DNA of 64,000 bases from Microglena sp. YARC (lineage: Eukaryota; Chlorophyta; Chlorophyceae; Chlamydomonadales; Chlamydomonadaceae), in NCBI GenBank assembly GCA_022414725.1, contig CM039464.1, positions 8,723,447-8,787,446 on the forward strand, in the 5' to 3' direction. Below are positions 21,147 through 31,579 of the stretch, one piece after another. Both the position numbers and the translations under genes were made by a program. The notes beneath the pieces were generated by a model. The model did no database searches. It had not been told where the DNA came from and worked only from the letters and a program-made list of their open reading frames with translations. Within the stretch, counting starts at the first letter, position 1, and each line of letters opens with the position of its first letter.

Positions 21147-21432
21147 TACTCTCAAATCTGGCGTTGGTAAGGCTGTAGGCACTTTCGGGAATGTGGTTAG
21201 GAAGGTAGCAGATTTCGGTGGAGGTGTAGCTCGGAAGGTGGGACAGTTCTCTATACCGGTCTCTAACGCCGCAGCGGGGATAGCGGACATTCTCGGGCAA
21301 AGTGCCGTGGCGGATGGGATACGATCAGTAGGAAGTGCGTTACATGGCTTCTCACCGGAAGCAGAGAAAATCCTGTCTAAAGCTAGCGGGATAGGGAGAG
21401 TAGCACAGGTAATAGGCAAAGTCATGATGTAA
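21133..21432 (+). CDS. PLV small glycine-rich amphipathic protein
   Basis: A 99-residue protein from the Met at 21133 ('MGFFNTLKSGVGKAV'), rich in Gly, Ala, Val and Lys with alternating amphipathic segments ('VRKVADFGGGVARKV', 'ASGIGRVAQVIGKVM'). It resembles in character the membrane-active or core-linking small proteins of Polinton/adenovirus relatives, but no motif proves this. The present frame is fused upstream to the penton reading frame because of a frameshift there; I choose the internal Met because of the overlap with the likely penton stop. It ends 2 bases before the right TIR. Confidence 0.65.
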   Translation: MGFFNTLKSGVGKAVGTFGNVVRKVADFGGGVARKVGQFSIPVSNAAAGIADILGQSAVADGIRSVGSALHGFSPEAEKILSKASGIGRVAQVIGKVMM

Positions 21433-21433
21433 G

Positions 21434-21875
21434 TGCGCGGAGAGTAGAAAGGTGTAACAAAGTGTAATGAATCGTATTTTGTCGTATTTTGTCGTATTTT
21501 GTCGTATTTTGATTGATGCTTCGCATCCATTAACCGTTAGGCTAATCGTATTTTTTCTTATCTATTCGCGGGACACACGTCAGCTCTCGAATCTATAAGG
21601 TGAATCGCGTCAGCTTCCGACACGCAGTGATGGTCGCGTCAGCTCCCGACACGCAGTGATGGTCGCGTCAGCTTCCGAATCTTAGGCGAATCATCCATGG
21701 CAAATCACGGTACTGCTGCCACGGTACTACCACGGTATTGCACGGGAAAATCTACCGGACATCCCTCGAGATATAATTCGCGCGGAGGGACTATCGGAAA
21801 GACCCCTACTGTTTTTTTGAAGTAAAATGAAGTTATCGAAAAAGACCCGAAGACCGGCGTGCTCCTATGGTAGGT
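21434..21875 (-). repeat. PLV right terminal inverted repeat (442 bp)
   Basis: Reverse complement of 8566-9006, ending GGTAGGT at 21875. Differences from the left copy: three one-base indels (an A5/A6 run, C/CC, GG/G) and two substitutions. Confidence 0.95.
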
Positions 21876-21881
21876 GATAAC
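21876..21881 (+). repeat. PLV target-site duplication, right copy (GATAAC)
   Basis: Identical to 8560-8565 and immediately outside the right TIR. Confidence 0.93.
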
Positions 21882-22394
21882 AACTCCACCGTCCTCATCA
21901 ACATCAAGTGCAAAAGCTGGGTAATTGTCAGCACCAAACGAACAGCCACTGGTGGTGTAACAAGGCCTACATGCAAACTTGTAAACACCATCACCGGAGG
22001 CAGGGAAGGACCAGAGAATAGAAGAGCCCTGAGTGGCAGTGCAACTAATACTATCAAAAGAAATCTTGCAGTGGAGAGAATGAGCCACAGCATTTACTGA
22101 CAGGAGGTTCACCGGACAGTGAGATCTGTAGAGAACATTAGTTAGAATGATCGGTGTTGGTAACCAATCACTACATAACTCAATGGATCCCTTACCTACT
22201 GCCCGTTGAACCACACCATAACCAAATCGAACTGATGGCAGATTCAGTGGAACATCAAACACAGTGAACAAAGATCTATCACCTGTGATGGACATTCCAG
22301 CTCCAGAACCCACATGCCAGACACCCTCAGACAGGCTCGGACTACACACATTTGAGAACCTAGAGGTGCAGGAGAATAGGACAGGGCTTACCTG
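21876..22394 (-). pseudogene. Copia-1 protease and start of pol (interrupted by PLV)
   Basis: Reads in frame after the gag TAG. The aspartic-protease site is 'VWHVGSGAGMSITGD'; copia-2 has 'VWHVDSGAGMSITGD', so the catalytic Asp is Gly here (GAT to GGT) and the protease should be inactive. The frame continues through 'LDVDEDGGVVI' up to 21876, where the PLV begins after the duplicated hexamer. The next codons resume at 8559 with 'PTTPEWLWHRRLGHPG'. Confidence 0.85.
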
Positions 22395-24232
22395 CTACTT
22401 CTGCATAGCAAACCCATCAATTTGAGCCTGCAAGGAAGACAATTGCTTTGGAGTAAGGTGACCTGGAAGGGCCAGGTTAGCAGGCAACGGTGAAGGAAGC
22501 GTTGGTTCTGCACGACCAGGGACCCTTCGCAGGGCAGGGAACTTCGTCCAGCAACGGTCCTCCGAGTGACCATCCTTGTGGGGGCATGGTCCCCAGGTGC
22601 ATTCCAGGCGCCTCTTGTTCGACCCAGAACCACCACCAGTCTTCTGCCGCCGCTGAAATGCAGCATTAGCAGGAAACTGAGGAGCGGTCCGGGACCAACC
22701 AGGATGCCTGGGATCCGACTGAGGGAGCGCTATGTTAAGAATATCTAGCTGCCTATATTCCTCTAGGCAGGACCAGTACTCAACAGGTTGCTGGTTGTAT
22801 ATCAGGATACCATACTTAATCCGCAGCGTTTCGAACCGGGGCAGACTCGCACCTTGAACTATAATGCCCATGGCGTGACGCTGAGTCTGCGGAAACCCAG
22901 CACTGCGGGATCTGTGCACATACCGCGAACCTGACGAAAGAAAGCGTCAACGTGCTCATGAGTGCCCATGAACGAAGCATGATACTCCTTCAGCAAGAGA
23001 GGGACACGCGAGGCAAGGGCATCGGACTGCTGCCTCCGGATATGCAAAAAGATATCCCGAGGTGAAGCAAAAGTCCCTATACACTTGACTAGGGCATCCG
23101 TCATGTTGGCAAGCATCATGGATAAGATCATGAACTCTTGGCGGGGTAGGGTAAGCGCACTGAAACCCAACAGTGCAGGATCGACACTATACTCACCATG
23201 AGAGGCCGAAGTTCCAGCAGCAGGAGGAGCACACCGAGGAGCTAAAGACTCACGAATCGCCAGAAAATACTCAGCAGCAAGACCAGCGTCATAAGCACGC
23301 TGGTCATCTAAGTTCCTGATGAGATCTAGGGAACGCGCAACACGCACAATGAGCTCGAAATCAGGACGAACAGGACAGAAAGGGAGTGGCACCTTAACAA
23401 ACTGGTAACCTCGCAGGTCACTGTTCCTACGCCCAACCCCTCCAGAGGTCACACCATTAGCAGGAGGGTAGTTAATCCCTGGCATAATAGGTCCCAGAAA
23501 AGCCCGACACTCTAGACCTAGCTTCAGAATAAGCCATCACACACGCCTAGGCCTAGGGCGACCCTTGCTATCAACCATAGCCTGAGTGGCAGTCATATCC
23601 AGCCTACCGTACAGAGTGCGGTCCAAGGATTCCCCAGCATGTTGAGCTTGGCGGATAAGACGGCATTCCTGCAGGGATAGACGCAGAGGATGTCCGCCAT
23701 CGAGCAGATGCTCCCAGGAGTCGCATGACAGCGAAGGAGGCACATATGGCGGAGGGCCAGGAGCAGGGGGCTGCTCCACAGGCGGAGGCGGGGGTGGAGG
23801 GGGCTCCTGCGAAGGGCCAGCAAAGGATGCGCGGCCAGCAGCAGCAGAAGCCTCTCGAGCACGAGTATTGTAGCCAGACAGACCTCGGTCCGGAGGCAAG
23901 GTGAAAGACGCAGACTTCTGCATCAAAGACGGCCTGGCCACCTCCGGGTGGACAGGTGGAAGGGGCGCAAGCAGAGGCGCAGAGACTGGATCAGGCTTAA
24001 ACTCCGGGGAAGGCGCAAGAGCAGATGCCGACAGAGGCTCATACACAGGAGAGACGGTAGAATTGAACACTCGAGTAGCAGTGGAAGGAGTGACTCCACC
24101 GAAGTCACCACTCATAGCACTCTGCAGATCTTCATCACCATCATCAGAGTCATCAGCATAGCCATCTGCACGGCGATGACGAGCAAGTTCTTGATAGTCG
24201 TAGTCAAATCGGGCATCAGGAGGAGGAGGCGC
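22395..24232 (-). pseudogene. Copia-1 gag, main part with zinc knuckle
   Basis: Continues gag after the copia-2 insertion. It starts with a proline- and acid-rich region ('DDSDDGDEDLQSAMSGDF'), then 'SCDSWEHLLDGGHPL', then a helical capsid-like region ('DDQRAYDAGLAAEYFL', 'HEHVDAFFRQVRGMC'), and ends with a CCHC-type zinc knuckle variant (C-x4-C-x5-H-x4-C, 'CTWGPC...H...C'). Frame breaks near 23530 and 22900 split it into three open segments. It ends at an in-frame TAG (22395-22397), after which pol continues in the same frame. Copia-2 has its stop at the same place. Confidence 0.8.
24228..24232 (+). repeat. Copia-2 target-site duplication, left (GGCGC)
   Basis: The five bases preceding the 5' LTR, repeated at 31196-31200 directly after the 3' LTR. 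Confidence 0.9.
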
Positions 24233-24570
24233 TATCAGCATGTATAGCGGTGCTCTCACGCGTTTTATGACTTGGTGACTACTTATGTACTCCCTTAGAA
24301 CTATCGGCTCTCCTGAGCCAGCTTCCCGTGGGACTGAGTCATCTTGAAATGACTCAGTGACAGCTTCCTGTCACCTACGTTCTGATCTCCTGTCTCCTAC
24401 GGTCTGATCTGTACCCTGTTAGGTTCCTGTCTACCGTCTCCTTTCACCACAGGTGCCCCTTTATGGGTCTCCTGTGTCTAACGTTATCCTTGTCTCCGTG
24501 TATAGATTGGTGCGTCTGTTCCGCTGCTTTAATCTACTGTCCACTCTACCGTAGTGATTTCAAGCTGATA
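24233..24570 (+). repeat. Copia-2 5' LTR
   Basis: 338 bp, starting TATCAGC and ending GCTGATA (a 7-bp inverted terminal repeat). Near-identical to 30856-31195. Confidence 0.93.
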
Positions 24571-24607
24571 GGTTATTGGGCTCCTCATCACTACCACTGC
24601 TTTGATA

Positions 24608-26754
24608 ATGCAACTTCCGCGAGGGCCTCCTGCCGGCTTTGTGAAACTTACCAAACTTAATGGTGTTTCATGGGCTCGTGGGATCCGCAGTGTCATTGTG
24701 AGCAATGGATGCGACCGAATCCTCCCAACGGGGGTGAAGGTTCCTCTAGATTGGCTAGACGACTGCGCGCCAGCGGCCTCTGCTGCCGGAGAGGAGGGTC
24801 CTTCCGCCATCAAGGAAGTAACCCCCCCGATCAATCCTCCAACTTTACGGTTCCTTCTCTCAATGTTCGACGCCTGTCCTCTGATGTTGAGGATATCCTG
24901 ATGAAGCTGTGTTGTGTACAGACACAGATCATCCGTTGTGCATCAGACCCGCAGCCTCATTGCGTCCCCTTCAATTATGATGAAGACTACTCTACTACTA
25001 CTGATGATGATGAGGACTTGAAGAGTGCTACGAGTGCTGACTTCGGTGGCGTGACCCATCTGCTGCTGCCACTCGTGTCTTTGAGACTTCCGCTGTTTCG
25101 CCGGTGTATGAGCCTCCTGATCAGCAGATGCCTAATCGAGAGCTTTCGCCTGTGTATCAGCCTCAGCCTTCGTCGGCGCCTCCCTTTGAGCCTGTTCCCC
25201 GGCTTACCCGGAGGTGGCTAAGCCCACTTTCTTGAAGGGCTTTGCTTCTTTTTCCTCTGCATCTGCCCCAATGGAGCGTGGCCTCCCTGGCTACCACACT
25301 CGCTCTCGCGAGGCTGCTGTTTCCTCTGCACGCACCTCTGCTGCTGGTGCCTCCCTGGAACCCCTCCGCCTCCGCCGGTGGAGCTGCCTCCTGCCCCTGG
25401 CCCTCCTCCTATGCTATATACGCGGTCATGCGAATCTTGGGAGCATCTGCTCACTGGCGGATCTCCTCCGACTTTGAACCTTCGGGACTACCGCCTGATC
25501 AACATGGATCGACGGGATGGTGAGTCCTTGAACCGCTCTTTGTACGGTCGGATGGATATGCAGGCTACAATGGCAAAATGTTAGTGTGAAGCTGAGGCAT
25601 CGCCGAGTGATGGCTTTCTCTGAGCTTGGTACCAGGTGTCGTTCTTTTCTTGGTCCAGTCACTTCTGGGATTCTGTATCCCCCAGATCATGGTGTTTCCT
25701 TTGGTGGTACGAGGCGTAGTGATCACGAGAAGCTTGGTTATCAGTTTGTGCGAGTGCCTGTCCTCTGTGTCCTGTTAGCCCAGATTTCGAGCTGCTTATG
25801 AGTGTTGCGAGGTCCATTCCTGTGATTAGGAACATAGACGACCAGCGCGCTCTTGACGCTGGTCTTGCTGCGGAGTATTTCATGGACATTCGTAGGTCCT
25901 TGGCTCCTGTCCCTTCTGCGATTGGAGCTGGGTCTAATACCCTCATTCATGGTGAGTCTCGGTTTGATCCTGCACTGTTGGGGTTCAGTGCACTGCCTCT
26001 CGAACGTCAGGAGTTCATGTGTTTAACTATGATGCTCGCGAACATGGAGGACGATATGGTCAAGGTTTACCAGGACTTTGCCACCCTCGGGATATCCTTT
26101 TGGATATCCGGAAGACGCAGTCTGATGCCCTTGCCTCTAGAGTCCCTCTCATGCGTATCGAACTTCATAATGCGCACATGGGCCCTTCTGACCGTGTCGA
26201 TGATTTCTTTCGCATGGTTTGCAGTCTGTGCACTGACCTCCGCAGTGCTGGACATCCTGTCACTCAGCGCCACGCCATGGAAACCATTGTGAATGGGATC
26301 CGTTTTGATCCGATTTGAATCGCTGCGGATCCAGTACGGTATGATGTTGGCTAACAGATAGACTGTAGATTACTGGTCTTGTCTGGAGGCATATCGGTCT
26401 CTCGACATTTTGAACATTGCTCTCCCCAGGTCCGACTCCAGGCATCCTGGTTGGTCCCGGGACGCTCCCCAGGTTCCTGCCAATGCTGCGTTTCAGCGTG
26501 GGCAGGGATCTGGTTCTCAGGGTTCCGGTTCCAACAAGCGGCGTCTGGATTGCACTTGGGGCCCATGCCTCAGCAAGACGACCCACTCGGAGGATCGCTG
26601 TTTCACGAAGCATCCGCACCTGCGTAAGACCAAGCCTGGTGCACCGGTTACCAATCCGGTGCCCATGGCCTTGGCCCTTCCAGGTGTGCTTACTCCGCGG
26701 CAGCTGGCCTCCTTGCAGGCTCAGATTGATGGGTATGCTTTGGACAAGAAATAG
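24608..26754 (+). pseudogene. Copia-2 gag with zinc knuckle, several frameshifts
   Basis: Starts 'MQLPRGPPAGFVKL' 38 bases after the LTR. The order matches copia-1: acidic region ('TTDDDEDLKSATSADFGGV'), proline-rich region, 'SCESWEHLLTGGSPP', helical core ('DDQRALDAGLAAEYFM', 'SDRVDDFFRMVCSLC'), then a CCHC-like knuckle ('CTWGPC...H...C'). Frame breaks occur near 24825, 25060, 25215, 25365, 25580, 25790, 26090 and 26320. It ends with an in-frame TAG at 26752-26754. Gag would form the particle. Confidence 0.85.
26752..26754 (+). promoter_or_regulatory. Putative gag-pol readthrough stop (UAG)
   Basis: The TAG lies between gag and protease, with pol continuing in the same frame ('...DKK, stop, EVRSVLFSC...'). 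Copia-1 has TAG at the same aligned place with its pol also in frame. Contexts are AAA-TAG-GAG-GTA and AAG-TAG-CAG-GTA. Conservation in two diverged copies suggests programmed readthrough. Confidence 0.55.
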
Positions 26755-28578
26755 GAGGTACGCTCTGTCCTTTTCTCTTGCACTGCGAAATTTTCAAATG
26801 TCTGCAGCCCGAGCCTGTCTGAGGGTGTCTGGCATGTTGATTCTGGAGCTGGGATGTCAATCACAGGTGATATGTCTTTGTTCACTGTGTTTCATGCTTC
26901 TGAGACTGGGCCAGCAGTTAAATTTGGTGATGGTGTGGTTCAACGGTCTGTGGGTCAGGGTTCTATTGTGTTATGTAGTGATTGGTTACCAACACCAATC
27001 ACTTTAACCAATGTTCTCTACATCCCACACTGTCCGGTGAACCTCATGTCAGTAAATGCTGTTGCCCATGCTCACAACTGCAAGATTTTTTTGATAGTCT
27101 TAGTTGTACTGCCACACAGGGCTCTTCTGTTCTGTGGTCTTTCCCTGAATCCAGTGATGGTGTGTACAAGTTTGCATGTAGGCCTTGTCACACCCTCGTG
27201 GCCGTTTGTATGGTGCTGAAAATTATCCAGCTTTTGCTCTTGATGTTGATGAGGATGGTGGAGTTGTGATCCTACCACTCCTGAATGGTTGTGGCATAGG
27301 CGGCTGGGTCACCCTGGCTATGATGCCATGCACAACCTTGTAAGGAAGGGTTTGGTTCAGAACTTACCCCTCACTCTCCAACAGGTGCAAAGACTGTCTA
27401 AGATCCCATGTGATGCTTGTCAGAAGGCAAAGGGAAAACGTATCCCTTTTCCTAAAGAAAGCAAAACTAGGATCCGTGCCCCATTACAACGCCTTCACTT
27501 GGACATCATGGGGCCATTTAATATTAGGGGCTTGCGTGGGGAGTTTTATGTTCTGTGTCTCACTGACCAATACTCTGGCTATGCTGAGGTCTTGTGCTTG
27601 AGAACCAGGAATGAAGCTCCCTTAGCAGTTCAAACTACCATCCTCAGATGGATGACTCAGCTGCATGGATTTGTTTTCAAGTGTCTTAGGTCTGACAGGG
27701 CTAAGGAATTTATAGTGAAGTGGTTCGAGGATTGGTTAGAATCGGTTGGTGCTATGCATGAATTGTCCATGGCTTACACTGCTCAGCAGAATGCGACTGT
27801 GGAACGGTACAATGGGGTCCTTCAGAACGTAGCTAGGAGCATTCACTTGGAGTCTAAGCTCACTAAGTCCTTCTGGCCCTATGCCTTCCTCGCCGCGTGT
27901 TACCTACGCAACCGGCTGCCTAATCAGGGTGACAAGACTCCTTATGAGTTGTTCTTTGGGGTTCTACCTGATGTATCGTTATTGCGCGTGTTCGGGTGCC
28001 CATGCTATGTTACCTTAGTGAATGGGAAGAAGCGCAATAAGCTTGACGAAAGGGCGTTATCTGGTAGACTGGTTGGGTATTCTCTGGTGAGTAAGGGTTA
28101 TTTTGTTTGGGTTCCGAAGTTGCGCCAGGTGGTAGAGAGTCGTGATGTGCTCTTCTATGAACAGTTTAGCTATAACTGTATCCCTGGGCTCTTTCCCTAT
28201 GATGGATCTCAGTATTTTTCTCGCACCCCTGCCGCTATCATCGTTAAAGGGCTTGATACTACTGACAATGTCCTGGGCCCTTTACCAACCCCGATTGTTG
28301 ACCGCTTTACTGGTCATGGGATGACGATGCGTCCCTGGCCAGGTAATGATGGTGCTGTATCGCGTGCGGCGGCATTGGGCCAGGGGGAGTCTGATGTTCC
28401 TTCAAGCTCTAATTTATTCGAATCTCAGGGGGTCGCCGGGCCTTCCTCTGCGCCACGTTTGGTCGGTGAAGTCGTAGGATTAGGACAGCCTCGGGTCATA
28501 GTGGAACCTAGTACAGGTCCACTGCCCACTAGTCGCCACCCCCGTCCACCTATTCGGATAGCTCGCGGGAGTTGTTGA
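26755..28578 (+). pseudogene. Copia-2 protease and integrase
   Basis: The protease site 'VWHVDSGAGMSITGD' is intact. Two or three small frame breaks lie at 27090-27290. From 27289 an open frame of 429 codons contains the GAG-pre-integrase zinc region ('WHRRLGHPGYDAM', 'CDACQKAK'), the integrase core Asp ('HLDIMGP'), Asp ('CLRSDRAKEF') and Glu ('ATVERYNGV'), and the C-terminal region ('VFGCPCYVTLVNGKKRNK'). A proline/serine-rich linker follows to the stop at 28578, where a frameshift leads on to the reverse transcriptase. Confidence 0.92.
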
Positions 28579-30462
28579 TCACTTCACCCCCTGCTATACC
28601 TGGTGGTTTATACCGGACCAGGCATTGCGACGATGTGGCCGTCACAGATGATGTGAGTGATGACCTCGAACACTGGTCCGGGTCAGATACTGCGTATGGC
28701 TGGGGTGTTCCAGTGTACCCAGGCTTCGACGATTTAGAGGCAAAGGAGGCCGGCCTTGTTCAACCACGCATGAGTGCTGCGCTGGGGGCTTTATTACCGG
28801 TTACTGCTGATACTGCTGATATCCCGCTGCCCATGTACAAGTACACTGCTTGTACGTGGGGGCTTTATTTTTCTACCTCTACTGAACTCTCTTATAAAGC
28901 TGCAATGTTACCTACCAACCCTGACAGAGATCTCTGGCTGCAGGCTATGAAGGATGAGATGGCCTCCCTCCATGCTCATGGCACTTGGGTCCTCACTCCA
29001 CAGCCTCCTAGGCAGAGGATTCTATCTGGCAGATGGTTATTTGTCAAGAAACATGGGGCTGATGGTTCTTTGCGTTTTAAAGCTCGTTTTGTAGTTCGTG
29101 GTTTTCTGCAACGTCCTGGGCTGGACTACCATGATGTATATGCCCCCGTCTCCTCTAAAGCAGGTCTTCGTGTGCTCCTTGCTGCCATCACTCATAGAAA
29201 AATGTTTGTGAGGCAGCTGGACATCAAGACTGCATTCTTGAATGCCAAGCTGGAACCTGGTCTGGACCTGTTCTGTTACCAGCCTGAGGGCTTTCATGAA
29301 CTTCGTCCTGACAATGTTCCCCTTGTGTGCAAGCTGATTAAATCTCTTTATGGTTTGAAGCAGGCACCCAGGGCTTGGAGCAAAGATGTAAAGCAGGTTT
29401 TGGTTGCCCACGGTTTTACCATGTGCAAAGCTGAACCTGCTCTGTATTTCAGGAGGGATTCTACTGGTGGGTGGAGCTATGTTCTGACCTATGTGGATGA
29501 CTTTATCTGTGCTTTTAGTGAGCTGCATAGGTATGCCTTGCTGATCAAGGCTATGGAAGCAGCTGGGTGGGAAGTCAAGGAAATGGGTGTACCTGTCCAG
29601 TTCCTTTCATTGGACATGACTTGTACACTTGATTCTGACGGCAGGTGTGTTAAGATCGACCTCTCCCAGCACTCCTACATTGTTGAGCTGGTGGAGCAGT
29701 TTGGTCTCACTGCTGCTACCAAGCCCAAGTTTTCAGTTCCCATGGCCAAGTGCACTGTCACTGATCCTCCTGGAGAACCTCTGGCCTCTAATAGCCAGTA
29801 CCTCTCTCTTGTGGGGGCTTTGCTGTACCTGGCTACCTGCACAAGGCCTGATATTTCTTTTTGCTGTTAGCTACCTGTCCAGGTTTTCTGCTCAACCCAC
29901 TGCCCCCCTGTGGGCTGCAGCCAAGCGCTTGCTTTTGTATTTGAGAGAACATTCCCATCTGGGCCTCACTTACACTCACAGCCCTGGTTTCTCTTTTACT
30001 GTCTTTAGTGACTCATCCTTTGCTGATGATGGGTCTGACAGGAGATCTCAGACTGGCTATGCTGTGCTTGCTGGGGGCTGCCTTGTGAACTGGATGAGCA
30101 AAAGGCAACCCACTGTTGCTGTTAGCTCCAGTGAGGCTGAGTATCAGGCCCTGTCTCAGACTGCCCGGGAGGTGCAATGGTTGAAAAAGTTGAGAATTGA
30201 TCTAGGGCTGCCTTGTGACCTGGTCACCATTCAGGGTGACAACTTGGGGTCCTTGAGCTGGGCCAATGACTGTCAGCTGCTCCCTCGCAACAAGCACATT
30301 GATGTCATCCATCACTATATCCAGGAGCTGGTGGAGGATGGCCAGGTGGATGTTGCCTATGTTAACACTAAGGACAACTGTGCTGACCCCTTCACCAAGC
30401 CCCTTGATCCTATGGTGTTCTGGCGTTTCATTCGCATGTTTGGAATGACTGCTTCTCCTTAA
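28572..30462 (+). pseudogene. Copia-2 reverse transcriptase and RNase H
   Basis: Copia-type RT: 'WLQAMKDEMASLHAHGTWVL', 'ARFVVRGFLQRPGLDY', 'QLDIKTAFLNAKLE' (motif A), 'SLYGLKQAPRAW', and 'YVDDFICAF' (catalytic YVDD). A frameshift near 29865 leads into the connection ('SYLSRFSAQPTAPLW') and RNase H ('FSDSSFADDGSDRRSQTGY', 'SSSEAEYQALSQ', 'GDNLGSLSWA', 'NKHIDVIHHYI'), ending 'ADPFTKPLDP...' at 30462. RT and RNase H convert the element RNA to DNA. Apart from that break the region reads open. Confidence 0.95.
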
Positions 30463-30855
30463 ACCAATTTTTTTGGTTACATGTATTCTAGAATTTTGGT
30501 TACATGTATTCTGGAATTTTTGGTTACATTTTAGGGTTTCTTTGGTTACATTTAGAGTTTCTTTAAGTTATCATTGATTGGCATTAGGTTCCTATTCCCG
30601 GATCGGGTTTTTCTATACCGTTGTTACCCGACTTTGATATTTAGTTGTCCTCTTATATACACTTGGCAAATTTTGGTTCTTTGCCTTGCTTCATACCTTC
30701 CCTTACACCCTTTGGGTTTCATTTGAAGTTTCTCTCGATTTTTTTTTCCGGAGTTCTTTGATTTTTTTTTTTTTTAATTTGTTACATATAGTTCTATGTC
30801 ACCAGTGCCATAGGTGGAGTAGTACTATTGTATGTCACCTGTGTCATAGGTGGAG
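30463..30855 (+). other. Copia-2 3' untranslated region
   Basis: No gene. At 30470-30560 the word 'TTGGTTACAT' recurs four times. T-rich tracts lie at 30740-30775. A 27-base-scale repeat ('CATAGGTGGAGTA') occurs twice just before the 3' LTR, and the purine-rich 'AGGTGGAG' abutting the LTR is a candidate polypurine tract. Confidence 0.5.
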
Positions 30856-31195
30856 TATCAGCATGTATAGCGGTGCTCTCACGCGTTTTATGACTTGGTG
30901 ACTACTTATGTACTCCCTTAGAACTATCGGCTCTCCTGAGCCAGCTTCCCGTGGGACTGAGTCATCTTGAGATGACTCAGTGACAGCTTCCTGTCACCTA
31001 CGTTCTGATCTCCTGTCTCCTACGGTCTGATCTGTACCCTGTTAGGTTCCTGTCTACCGTCTCCTTTCACCACAGGTGCCCCTTTATGGGTCTCCTGTGT
31101 CTGTAACGTTATCCTTGTCTCCGTGTATAGATCGGTGCGTCTGTTCCGCTGCTTTAATCTACTGTCCACTCTACCGGAGTGATTTCAAGCTGATA
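30856..31195 (+). repeat. Copia-2 3' LTR
   Basis: 340 bp, same ends as the 5' LTR, followed by the GGCGC duplication. Confidence 0.93.
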
Positions 31196-31200
31196 GGCGC
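31196..31200 (+). repeat. Copia-2 target-site duplication, right (GGCGC)
   Basis: Matches 24228-24232 and also belongs to copia-1 gag. Confidence 0.9.
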
Positions 31201-31542
31201 CCTTGCGTACTGGATAATCTGAGTGGAAGCACAGCAGAGTCGCATCAGAACGTCCTCAATCTCAGGAGAGAGACGTCGGACAGTAGCAGAAGGAGCCGTA
31301 AAGGTGGAGGATTGATTGGGGGGGGTTACTTCCACGATGGCGGAAGGACTCTCATGACCGCTAGCAGAGGCAGCTGGTGCACAGACGTCTAGCCAATCAT
31401 CAAGAGGACCCGGGTCCTCCTTAGGAAGGACACGGTCGCAGCCATTGCTGATAATGACACTGCTTATTCCGCGCGTCCAAGATTCTCCATTCTTGTCGTG
31501 GAGTTTCTCAAAATTAGCGGGAGGCCCTCGCGGAAGTTGCAT
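31196..31542 (-). pseudogene. Copia-1 gag, N-terminal part
   Basis: Starts at the Met of 'MQLPRGPPANF', 38 bases after the LTR, and matches the start of copia-2 gag ('MQLPRGPPAGF'). It runs open through an acidic, proline-containing segment until copia-2 interrupts it at the GGCGC target duplication (31196-31200). The frame continues at 24232: '...QYARA' joins '...PPPPDARF'. Gag forms the internal particle in which reverse transcription takes place. Residues read past 31196 into copia-2 are not part of the protein. Confidence 0.8.
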
Positions 31543-31579
31543 CGCAAAGCAGTGGTAGTAAAGGAGGGACCGTATAACC

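Larger units (their letters stand above)
8566..21875. mobile_element. Integrated Polinton-like virus (PLV), complete, 13.3 kb
   Basis: A 13,310-bp element bounded by near-identical terminal inverted repeats (ends ACCTACC...GGTAGGT) and a 6-bp target duplication, inserted in the pol gene of copia-1. It encodes the PLV/virophage core set: rve integrase, DNA polymerase-helicase, capsid proteins, packaging ATPase and minor capsid protein. Replication genes lie left on the minus strand and virion genes right on the plus strand, diverging near 15390. The integrase, polymerase, fibre, ATPase and penton genes contain frameshifts or stops, so as written it is probably defective. The MCP genes are intact. 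It could be a provirus, a virophage-like parasite of a giant virus, or a self-moving transposon. Confidence 0.93.
24233..31195 (+). mobile_element. Copia-2: full-length Ty1/copia retrotransposon nested in copia-1
   Basis: A 6,963-bp plus-strand element with LTRs at both ends, flanked by the exact 5-bp duplication GGCGC (24228-24232 and 31196-31200) in copia-1 gag. Gene order is gag, protease, integrase, reverse transcriptase, RNase H, which is the Ty1/copia order. The LTRs differ by only about three substitutions and one 2-bp indel that I can see, so insertion was recent. Even so, the coding region holds roughly ten frame breaks, mostly one-base. Confidence 0.95.
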
